From Lachnospiraceae bacterium (GTDB lineage: Bacteria; Bacillota; Clostridia; Lachnospirales; Lachnospiraceae), in the NCBI GenBank assembly GCA_024693135.1, contig JAILLN010000029.1, positions 1 to 64,000 on the forward strand: DNA of 64,000 nucleotides, given 5' to 3'. Of the stretch, positions 32,168 through 40,400 are shown one piece after another; positions within the stretch are counted from its first letter, which is position 1, and every line of letters begins with the position of its first letter. The notes beneath the pieces were generated by a model, which made no database searches, was not told where the DNA came from, and saw only the letters and a list, made by a program, of their open reading frames with translations. The translations under genes were made by a program, and so were the position numbers.

Positions 32168-32760
32168 GGGACGCGAATGATACCATACGAAAGTTTCTTG
32201 ATAAAAAATCATTATTGGAGCATCGCCTAAATAAAGAGGTCCTGGAAGACGGCATCGCCTATATTCCCTGCCATGTGGATAATATGGAGGATATCATAAG
32301 CAAATACAGCATCAGGGATTGTGAGAGCCTTAACTCGGAGTTTGTAGATTATATAATGGGTTTTATTGAGTGTATTCCGGTAAAGCATCCCATCGTTCTG
32401 GAGATATACGGGCCGAAATTTACCGAGGATGAAAAAAAGATCATTGCTGACACAATCGCCGCTGACGGAGACTATGAACTCGGCAAAACCATACAGGAGA
32501 ACAGACATCACCGGCTGGTTTTTGGGGAAATGGTGATCGGCACTGTGGCTTCCGGCATCTTCCTTGCATTGATCGGAAAATACCTTGAGGATATCCCGCA
32601 GGAGTTTTTCTATGTTTTATTCTGGCTGTTCGCGGATTCTTTGGTTCGATATATTTTTATCGAAAGAGAGGACTACCGGGATAAAAGGATCGGTGCGGGG
32701 AGAATTGCAAGCATGAAGGTGGAGTTTATAGAGGATGAGGGAAATAGTCTGCCAAGCTGA
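32164..32760 (+). CDS. Hypothetical protein with C-terminal membrane segments
   Basis: ATG at 32164 is preferred to an upstream TTG, whose extra codons lie in amidohydrolase relic sequence. The 198 residues begin with a charged helical part (MRDANDTIRKFLDKKSLLEH) and a soluble mixed region (about 40-120). One or two hydrophobic helices follow (VIGTVASGIFLALIG and FFYVLFWLFADSLVRYIF, about 130-170), with a charged tail. No family was recognised. It lies between gene remnants but its own frame is intact and protein-like. Confidence 0.55.
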   Translation: MRDANDTIRKFLDKKSLLEHRLNKEVLEDGIAYIPCHVDNMEDIISKYSIRDCESLNSEFVDYIMGFIECIPVKHPIVLEIYGPKFTEDEKKIIADTIAADGDYELGKTIQENRHHRLVFGEMVIGTVASGIFLALIGKYLEDIPQEFFYVLFWLFADSLVRYIFIEREDYRDKRIGAGRIASMKVEFIEDEGNSLPS

Positions 32761-32784
32761 GCCGTTTTGAAGACGACCGAAAAA

Positions 32785-32821
32785 ACCATGAAGAACTTCA
32801 TGGACGGAACAGAGAAGGCCC
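32785..32821 (+). pseudogene. Short amidohydrolase scrap
   Basis: 32785-32810 matches 31057-31082 inside amidohydrolase 1 at 25 of 26 bases (encoding TMKxFMDGT). The similarity fades by about 32820, where phosphatase-like sequence begins, marking a recombination junction. Confidence 0.7.
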
Positions 32822-33283
32822 ACGCGAACAGAATTCCTGGGTTCCGTCAGAGATACGGAATCCGGCAACAGCATTCCGGTTTCGTTTGATGACCGGATTA
32901 AAGAAATGAACTTTGGCAGCTTTGAGGGGATGAGCATCAGGGGCAAGCAGGTGATCCGATTACTGGAGAAACCGGTTTTTGACCACCGGTATCATGATGG
33001 CGAAAGCATCACGGATGTAATGAGAAGAACACAGGAGTTCCTGAAAGAGCTTATCGCAAGGGATGACGGTAAGAATTATCTGGTATCAACACATGGATGC
33101 GCGTTGAGAGCGATGCTGAATTTCCTGTATGAAGATCCGGCGGATTACTGGCATGGACATGTTCCGTATAATTGCTGTGTGAACATCATTGAGGTCAAGG
33201 ATGGAGAGGCGGCGCTGACCGCAGACGACATGATCTATTATGACCGTGAAATGGCGGTCGATCTATACAGCAAACAAAGATAA
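32822..33283 (+). pseudogene. Histidine-phosphatase-family gene lacking its catalytic N-terminus
   Basis: The frame runs open from about 32822 and carries the phosphoglycerate-mutase-like core: PVSFDDRIKEMNFGSFEGM, the second-half catalytic motif VSTHGCALRAML, and a normal C-terminal strand. The phosphohistidine motif RHG, expected about 60 residues before this core, is missing. The sequence at that point is amidohydrolase debris, and no start codon with a ribosome site exists. An internal ATG at 32906 would give a 125-residue protein without the active-site histidine, so a functional enzyme is unlikely. Confidence 0.72.
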
Positions 33284-33354
33284 TATACATATACTTCGCG
33301 GGAAGGAGAAGGATCCATGTCTGTAAATGGGTAAGCCGAATGAAAGGAGCAGCT

Positions 33355-35019
33355 ATGAAGGCAGATAAGATTTATAGGAATGCAAATATCTTTACATCGA
33401 ACAGGGACAACCTGCATGCCACAGCCCTTGCGGTAAAGGATGGAAAATTCGTATATGTCGGAGATGAAGCCGGCCTTTCGGATTATGAAGGAGAGGTCAC
33501 GGATCTTGGCGGGAAATTCATCATGCCCGGAATCATTGACAGCCATGTCCATATCACTACCAGTGTTGGCTTTGAGTACCTGGATCTGGGCGTCCCGGTA
33601 ATGACTTCTGCCAAAAAGGATGCTCTTAAGTTTATGGCGGATTATATCGAGAAGAACCCGGGGCTTGCGCGTTACCGATTTATGATAGAGCGGTCAATGC
33701 TGAATGGAGAGGATTTTACAAAGGCGGATCTCGATGCCATCTGTCCCGACAGCGAACTCATTATTCTGGAGGGAGAAGTTCACAGCAACTGGGTGAATTC
33801 CAAGATTTTAGAGGCTCACGGGATCAATGATGACACGCCGGATCCTGTGCCGCGCCTTGCCTATTTTGTGCGCAAGGATGGACACTTGACCGGTAATTCC
33901 TTTGAAACCGCAAGCTGGCCCCTCCTTTTCGATGGCATAAATGACCTTACTGACGAGCAGATCCGTGTGGCGGTGCTGCGTTGGCTTGACAATTCCATCC
34001 AATATGGGGTTGGCGCGGTCTTCGATGCCGGGTTCCCGGAACATAACGGAGTCAATGAACGGATATACAAATATCTTCGCGAGCTGGACAGGCAGGGGAA
34101 GCTTCCGGTATATGTTGATGGATGCTATGTGCTCACGCAGCCCAGAAAAATGAAAGAGGCCCTGGATGAGGTAAAGCGCTTCAGGAATGAATTCAACACG
34201 GAACACATGAAGGTACATACGCTTAAGATCTTCATGGACGGTACCTTAAAGATCGAGACCGCTGCAATGGTGACGCCCTATGAGGATGGGGTAAGGGGAG
34301 CCTCCGCCTTTCATGCCGAAGAGGTTGCAGAGATCCTGAAGGTGCTCAATAAGGAGGGACTGGATCTTCATGTGCATACCGTGGGCGAGGCTTCATCCCG
34401 TGTGGTACTTGACGGTGTGGAGCTGGCGAAAAAGGAGCTTGGAGCCGACTATCATGTGAAGGTGACCTGTGCCCATCTGTGGGTTCAGGATGATGCGGAT
34501 ATTCCCCGTTTTAAAAAGCTTGGCATATTTGCCAATTTCACACCCTGGTGGCACAGCGGAAACATAGGCGGTAATCCGATCGAGCTCTGGACTTCTTTGA
34601 TCGGAGAGAAGCGCGCTCATTCCATGTATCGCTGCAAGACGATGTGGGACACCGGCGCTGCCGTCACATGGTCAAGTGATGAGGTCTTTTTCGGTGATTT
34701 TAAGAACTGGAGTCCCTATCTTGCCATGGAGGTCGGAATGACCCGTTGGATCAATGAGAAGACAAGGATGGAAGAGGAATCCAGGACCATTGCGGCATTT
34801 CCTCCGGAGAATGAGAGGATGAGCATAGAGGAAATGATACTCGGATATACCATCAACGGCGCAAAGCAGCTTGGCATAGAGGACAAAAAGGGCTCCATCA
34901 CGGCCGGTAAGGATGCCGATTATCTGATATTTGATAAGGATCTGCTTACGGCGGAGCATGAGGGCTTCAGCTTTAACAAGCCGGAGGAAGTATATTTCGG
35001 CGGGAAGAAAGTGGATTGA
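33355..35019 (+). CDS. YtcJ-type amidohydrolase, paralogue 2
   Basis: The start at 33355 aligns with paralogue 1 (MKADKIYRNANIFTS) and has AAAGGAG 5 bases upstream; the ATG at 33340 precedes that site. The 554 residues share motifs with the first copy: DSHVH, LKVHTLKIFMDGTLKIETAA-like strand, LHVHTVGE, TCAHLWVQDD, WSSDE and KKGSITAGKDADYLIFD. Differences cluster in the substrate region (NFTPWWHSGNIGGNPIELW here), so substrate range may differ. A 51-base block at its 5' end is identical to paralogue 1. The substrate is unknown; peptide-like or N-acyl compounds are plausible. Confidence 0.86.
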   Translation: MKADKIYRNANIFTSNRDNLHATALAVKDGKFVYVGDEAGLSDYEGEVTDLGGKFIMPGIIDSHVHITTSVGFEYLDLGVPVMTSAKKDALKFMADYIEKNPGLARYRFMIERSMLNGEDFTKADLDAICPDSELIILEGEVHSNWVNSKILEAHGINDDTPDPVPRLAYFVRKDGHLTGNSFETASWPLLFDGINDLTDEQIRVAVLRWLDNSIQYGVGAVFDAGFPEHNGVNERIYKYLRELDRQGKLPVYVDGCYVLTQPRKMKEALDEVKRFRNEFNTEHMKVHTLKIFMDGTLKIETAAMVTPYEDGVRGASAFHAEEVAEILKVLNKEGLDLHVHTVGEASSRVVLDGVELAKKELGADYHVKVTCAHLWVQDDADIPRFKKLGIFANFTPWWHSGNIGGNPIELWTSLIGEKRAHSMYRCKTMWDTGAAVTWSSDEVFFGDFKNWSPYLAMEVGMTRWINEKTRMEEESRTIAAFPPENERMSIEEMILGYTINGAKQLGIEDKKGSITAGKDADYLIFDKDLLTAEHEGFSFNKPEEVYFGGKKVD

Positions 35020-35028
35020 TCTTATTCT

Positions 35029-35187
35029 GCGCTGCCGGGATTTTTCTTTGTCCGCACGAATGATTTCTTTACGGCCTTTGGGTGTCTGGCCGGCGCCATA
35101 GCAGCGATCTGTTTTGAACGGAAATAGGTAAATTTCAAGGAAACACAGATGATCCTTCCTTTGTTTGAGCGGATAGGAAAGAAGTGA
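35029..35187 (+). pseudogene. Nonsense-interrupted C-terminal fragment of a membrane protein
   Basis: One frame reads GFFFVRTNDFFTAFGCLAGA then IAAICFERK, a TAG stop, and continues VNFKETQMILPLFERIGKK to a second stop. A hydrophobic helix followed by FERKxVNF resembles the C-terminal end of multi-pass membrane proteins such as some PAP2-type phosphatases. The TAG may replace TAT or TAC. No start codon or upstream portion is present. The family assignment is weak; the fragment nature is fairly clear. Confidence 0.45.
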
Positions 35188-35242
35188 TTGAAAGAGTATG
35201 CTCAGAAGGAAGCAGAATAGCCTAGCCAGGGATATGGGGGGA

Positions 35243-35251
35243 TGGTATAAT
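35243..35251 (+). promoter_or_regulatory. Extended -10 promoter, probably leaderless
   Basis: TGGTATAAT is an extended -10 (TGN-TATAAT) ending seven bases before the ATG at 35259. No ribosome site lies between. Confidence 0.6.
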
Positions 35252-35258
35252 CAAGACT

Positions 35259-35462
35259 ATGGCAGATATGATGAAAAACCGGAACAAAATGAACGGACGC
35301 GACCCGGAGGAAGAGGAAGAGTGGCTCATGTATGATGAAAGAAAGAGCCAGGAAAGCCTCAACCGGGTTGAGGGAGCCTTTACGGAAAAAGCAAAGCATG
35401 GGATCAATACCGAGCCCAGCGTCTTTGACCGGACTGCGGTATTCCGGATGGGAAATCCTTAA
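35259..35462 (+). CDS. Small highly charged hypothetical protein
   Basis: 67 residues, mostly charged (NGRDPEEEEEWLMYDERKSQ), with no membrane segment and no known family. The consensus extended -10 immediately upstream suggests real, leaderless expression. Its TAA stop overlaps the TAA of the AAA+ ATPase gene on the other strand through the shared palindrome TTAA. It might be an accessory of that operon, but only adjacency supports this. Confidence 0.5.
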   Translation: MADMMKNRNKMNGRDPEEEEEWLMYDERKSQESLNRVEGAFTEKAKHGINTEPSVFDRTAVFRMGNP

Positions 35463-37477
35463 GCCAGGTAGGAATACTTGCCGAGGGCGTCTGCGGAGAA
35501 GGTCACCGTGGAGGTCTTTTCCAGCTCCAGGCGGATGGAACGCAGAAGATGGCTCATGGAAAGGGGCTTATCCTGGCTTGCGGCCAGGCAGCAGGCGTTG
35601 AGGAAGACGGTCTTGATGATGCTTCCCGTGAAGGTGCTGAACTGCTCCGCAAGGTAATCCAGGTCGATCTCCTCATGGGGCACGTCGTCGGTGATGCAGC
35701 CCTCCCAGATGGCCCGCCTGGTGGCGGCATCCGGGCTTTCGAAATGGATGACATAGCGCAGCCTCCGGAGGAAGGCAGGGTCTATGTTTCCTTTGATATT
35801 GGTGGCTAAGATCACCACTCCGTCATAAGCCTCGATCCTCTGCAGGAGATAGGAGATCTCATTATTCGCATATTTGTCATGGCTGTCACGGACCTCGCTC
35901 CGCTTGCCGAAGAGGGAATCCGCCTCGTCGAAAAAGAGGATCGCATTTGACTTTTCTGCAAAGAGAAAGGCCTTCTCCAGGTTTTTCTCCGTTTCCCCGA
36001 TATATTTATCCACGATATGGGAAAGGCTTACCTGATAGAGGGGAAAGCCCAGCTGGCCTGCGATGGCGTTTGCCGTCATGGTCTTTCCTGTGCCGGGAGG
36101 GCCGGACAGGAGAAGGGATACGGCTGTGCCGTAATGGTAGCCGCTGCGAAGCTTCCAGTCCTCTAAGACCGTATGGGCGGTGCGCACGCAGCCGATCACG
36201 TCATTCAGGATCTCGCGGATCGTGGGACTTACCTTCACGTCCTCCAGGCGGATGGTGGGATAGACGATCCGGCCGACCTTTTCCTCCGTGGCCGTAAGGC
36301 TCTGCATCACGATCCGGGAGAAAAGATCCGGATCCTGCTTCAGATCCTGCCCGCGCTCGGCAAAGGAGAGCATGGCACGGGCGGCTTCACTGGCATTGAG
36401 GTGATAGCGCATGGCGAGGTCATCCGGATCAAAGGAGGAGCCGTCGGTCCCACTCAGGTATTCCCGCTTAAGCCCTTCCCAGAGGGCTTTTCTTTCGCCA
36501 TAATCCAGGGCCTCCGGCAGTTCCAGGAGGCGGTATTGGGATTCATGCAGGGAAAGAAGGAGAAGCTTCGGGCTTTCCGTGCAGAGGATGAGCCGGATCC
36601 CGGCAGAAAGGATCGGCCGGAAAAGCTTCTGCTCCTTTAGGAAGTGGCTGTCCGTGATCCGGTAAAGGCAGATGATCCCCTGCCTTAGCACAGCCTCCCG
36701 GATCAGAGCCCGGAGCTTTTTTTCGAAGAGGGGGGGCTTTTCATCGGTCAGCTCATCGATGGCAAGAAGGAGGAGCGGCTGCCCCAGCTCCCTGGCGATA
36801 TGCTTGGAAATGAACCGCCTGCCGCCGGAACCTGCGATCTGCAGTACATCTCCGCCGGAGCGGAAAAAGTCAGAGCCGGACTGAATGAGCTCCGGCACCA
36901 CAAAGGGCGCATGCAGCAGGATATCCGTGCCGAAGATCTCCAGGGAGTCCATGATCAGGGGATCCGGGGAATCATTGCCGGACAGGTAGGCAATGATCCG
37001 GGCATGGGGCTCAAGCTCCTGGTACTGGATGGGGCTTGAGGCGAAATCGATGCCCACGATGAGCCTTGCCTGTTCTGCTTTTTTTAGGATCTCGTTTTCA
37101 TCCGGGGATTCGATGCCCTCCATCAGAAAGGCCAGATGGAGGTTCAGGGAAGAGCCCAGGTGGAGAGCAAGGACCGCAGAAAGCTCCGGCAGCATGAAAA
37201 GAGCAAGGCTCAGATCAAGCAGGGAGCGGAGCACCGGGTCGAAGGAAAGGAGCTGAAGGATGGAAGCATAGCGTCTCACCTGGATGTCCGGATGGGAGGC
37301 CTCCTCTTCCAGGGAGTTCTCTGCCTCGGACCAGTACTTCAGATCCGCCTCAGTGATCCTTTCGGCATAGGACCGGACCGCCGGGAACTTTTCATATGGC
37401 TCCTCGATGCCGAGCTCCCTCAATTTTACATTCAGCCGAAGCAGGATCACCGCGGCTACCGTTTCCAGGTATTTCAA
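35459..37477 (-). CDS. AAA+ ATPase of the contractile-injection-system-associated type
   Basis: 672 residues; a TTG start with GAGGTG upstream. The N-terminal 390 or so residues include a helical part and a degenerate ATPase-like domain without a Walker A. The C-terminal AAA+ module is complete: Walker A GPPGTGKT (about 457-464), HIVDKYIGETEKNL, Walker B ILFFDEADSLFGKRSEV (about 512), sensor-1 ILATN and the arginine-finger region FLRRLRYVIHF. The YIGETEKNL, FGKRSEVRDSHDKYAN and YLLQRIE stretches match the ATPases found in Afp/PVC-type extracellular contractile injection loci (Afp15-like). No sheath, tube or baseplate gene is in this window, so here it probably remodels its operon partners. 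Third gene of a minus-strand operon, 17 bases after the giant protein gene. Confidence 0.82.
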   Translation of the reverse strand: MKYLETVAAVILLRLNVKLRELGIEEPYEKFPAVRSYAERITEADLKYWSEAENSLEEEASHPDIQVRRYASILQLLSFDPVLRSLLDLSLALFMLPELSAVLALHLGSSLNLHLAFLMEGIESPDENEILKKAEQARLIVGIDFASSPIQYQELEPHARIIAYLSGNDSPDPLIMDSLEIFGTDILLHAPFVVPELIQSGSDFFRSGGDVLQIAGSGGRRFISKHIARELGQPLLLLAIDELTDEKPPLFEKKLRALIREAVLRQGIICLYRITDSHFLKEQKLFRPILSAGIRLILCTESPKLLLLSLHESQYRLLELPEALDYGERKALWEGLKREYLSGTDGSSFDPDDLAMRYHLNASEAARAMLSFAERGQDLKQDPDLFSRIVMQSLTATEEKVGRIVYPTIRLEDVKVSPTIREILNDVIGCVRTAHTVLEDWKLRSGYHYGTAVSLLLSGPPGTGKTMTANAIAGQLGFPLYQVSLSHIVDKYIGETEKNLEKAFLFAEKSNAILFFDEADSLFGKRSEVRDSHDKYANNEISYLLQRIEAYDGVVILATNIKGNIDPAFLRRLRYVIHFESPDAATRRAIWEGCITDDVPHEEIDLDYLAEQFSTFTGSIIKTVFLNACCLAASQDKPLSMSHLLRSIRLELEKTSTVTFSADALGKYSYLA

Positions 37478-37493
37478 GGGTACACCTCACATG

Positions 37494-40400
37494 CTATGAA
37501 ATGGAATTACGCAGCACCGCCCTCCAGTTGGCAGGAGCTCCCACGGATACCATGAGGGATTGGAGGGGAAGGGATCTTAAGAGCTCCCGGTTTTTCCTCA
37601 GGTTCTCTCCCGTAAAGCGTTCATCCCCTTCGCCGGCCATGTTGAGATAGGGCTGCATCGCGGTGATGGCTAAGGCTTCTTCACCGGTGGACTTGCCGGG
37701 CTTTTGGATCATGGCGTGGGTGTCGATGGCCATAAAGACCCGGGCCAGATCCATCAGATAGTGCTTATTATTGATGCCGGTCTCCCGCTTTAGGGCGGCA
37801 TCGAAGCCGGCGGCCCAGGCAAGGGATTTGTCTCCCATGGTGGCGCCGATCTGTTCCATGAAGGCATTGGAATCATGGAGTTTGCCATGCACCCAGCCTA
37901 CGAATTTGGAGCCCATGGCCATGAGATGCAGGGGAAGGACCAGAACCCCGCCTCCTACGGCGGCAGAAAAGCCCGAGGCGCCGGTTGCAAACTTGATGCC
38001 GCTGGTAGCGATGTCATGGCCTGACATTTTCCGTTCCCTGCTGGCCCGGGAGCGGGCAAGCCGGTTGAAGTGGGAAAATTGTGCGCTCTTGATGGAAGCC
38101 AGTGCCGCCTTGGAGGAGGTCTTTTCCAGATCCTCTTCCCGGATGGACTGTGCAGGGGTATAGGTTCCCGGATTTTCCGCGGCGAGCCTCTTGCGCTCTT
38201 CCTGGAAGTCCGTCATGCCGGTGGCCATCTCCTTATCCGTCTTGTCGATCTTATTGATCAGCATGGTGGTGGTGGCAATGTTGATGGTATCCTGGATGAT
38301 ATTGAAAACGCTCCGGATCATGATCATGACGTTGAAGAAGGGATTCACCACGTTGTTTACTGCCTTCGGAAGCTTGGAGGTCCACAGATAGAGCATGTTG
38401 GAGATCAGCTCCAGACAGGCGATGCACATACTGGTGATGCCCAGGGCCTTCTGTTTTTTGCCGGCATTGGGATTTTTGGCCAGCTCGATGATCTTCTTGA
38501 TGGTGGTGACCAGGGTGTAAAACAGCTTTACGGTATTCATGGCTGTCATGGCCGTAAGTCCCGTATCCTTGCCGCCGGCCAGGGTGGCGATGGTGGCCAC
38601 CGGAAGAAAGGCCACGCTGTAGCCCATGGTGGTACAGTCGGACATGAGGTTCAGGTAATTCATGTTGAATTTATTGAATACCGCAGAGAAATCCTGGTTC
38701 TTGGCCCAGCCCATGGTGCCGGAATCCTTCACGGTGGCGCTGAAAAGGTCGGCTACGGGAGAGAACATGCTTCCATTAAAGAAGCTCTGCTTGATATGGT
38801 CTGCGGAAAAGAAGCCGCCGCGCCTGGCCTCCAGATCCTCCATGTACATGTTCAGCCGGTCCGGCCGGAGGCTCTTCGAGAGGTCGAAGAAATCAAAGGA
38901 GCGGTCTGTGGTAAATTCCGTCATGAGGCCCATCCGCATGGTCTCCCCTTCCGCAGGGAGATAGGTGAGCTTCCGCTGATATCTTCCGCCCAGCTTCGTG
39001 GCGATCTCCTTGGCTACGCCCCAGCAGACGGGGTCGTCCTGGGCCAGGAGCATGACGGCAAGGTCTACCGCGGCTTTTTTGTCGCCTAGGGCCAGTCCCA
39101 GGTTCTTCTTGACCAGTTCATCCGCCAGGGCATCCTCGGAGGAATTAAACCGGGCGATGCCGGTGCGGGGTTCGGAGGTAAGGTAGGTAAAGACCTCGTC
39201 CACAGCCGTGACTACGCTGGGAGAGCCTTCCTTGACCTGTTCCTTAAGCTTTGCGATCATCTCGGGGGTGAGCTTCTTTTCGCTGAAGTCATCCAGTTCG
39301 ATCTCACCCGGATGCTCTGCTTCGGCCTTTTTCTTTTCGGCTTCCCTTTCATCCTTCGTCAGCTCCTCGTATTCCTCGACCAGAGCCTTCTCCGTTTCCT
39401 CGTCCAGGCTTCCTTCATCCAGGTCTGCGCTGGCCTGATCCAGGGCTTCTCTTTTTTCCCGCTTTTCGTCCTCCTGCTGAAGGATGGTGGTGGCTTTCGT
39501 CTGGTATTCCGTCGTCTTGATGCTCTTGGCAAAGGCGGCCTTGGCTCCGTAGCCCTCATAGATCTGGATCGTGGCCGCATTGACATGCCGGAAGAAATCG
39601 GAACGGCGGATGGCTGTCCTCACGCGCTCCTCATCCGACAGGCGCTTTTCCCGGTAGGAATGAAAGAGGCCCGCATCGTCCATGGAGACAAGGGTATCCT
39701 GGTCGGAGGAGATAAACCTGCCTCCAACGACCATGCCGTTTACGGTCTTGCCCCGGATAAGGCCGGTCTTAGCCTGGTGGATCTTTGCAGAGGACTCGGA
39801 AAAGAGAAGCTCTCCGTTGGTTCCTTTTTCATCCGCCACAAGATTGGCTTCGGAGGAATCGATCAGCTGATCCTCCTTCTTTTCCTCATTGCTCGCTCCC
39901 TCACGCTCGACCAGCTTTTTATGATCCTCAGCGGAGAACTGCCTCCTTGCCTTATAGCCCTTGAAGGCCGCATTCATCTTCATCCTTACCCTGGGGGCAT
40001 TGGCATCGGTCTCGTCCAGCACGTTATCGATCCCCTCGGCAAAGGATTCAAAGGTCATCATGTGATGGTATTTGATGAGCTTTTCGGAATCCATGGTATT
40101 CTGGCTGCCCTCACCCAGCTTCCGGTTGGGGACATGCATGATCTTAGGGGTGGTGAAATAAGGATAATCCCTGACCACGGCGGCGATGGAGCGGATCTGC
40201 TTCGGCTGGTAGATGCCGACATATTCCGCGATGCTTTTGACGGCGCCTTCCTCAAGTTCACGCTCTTCGGTGCCGGCCAGCTTCCGCGTCATGGTATAGT
40301 AGCCCATGGCCAGGTCGTCATAAGCCTTGTAATGCTTGCGGAAGGTGCCCTCCCGGTAAGCGTTCCGGCGCCTGGTATTCCATTCCTCTGCCTTGTCCAT

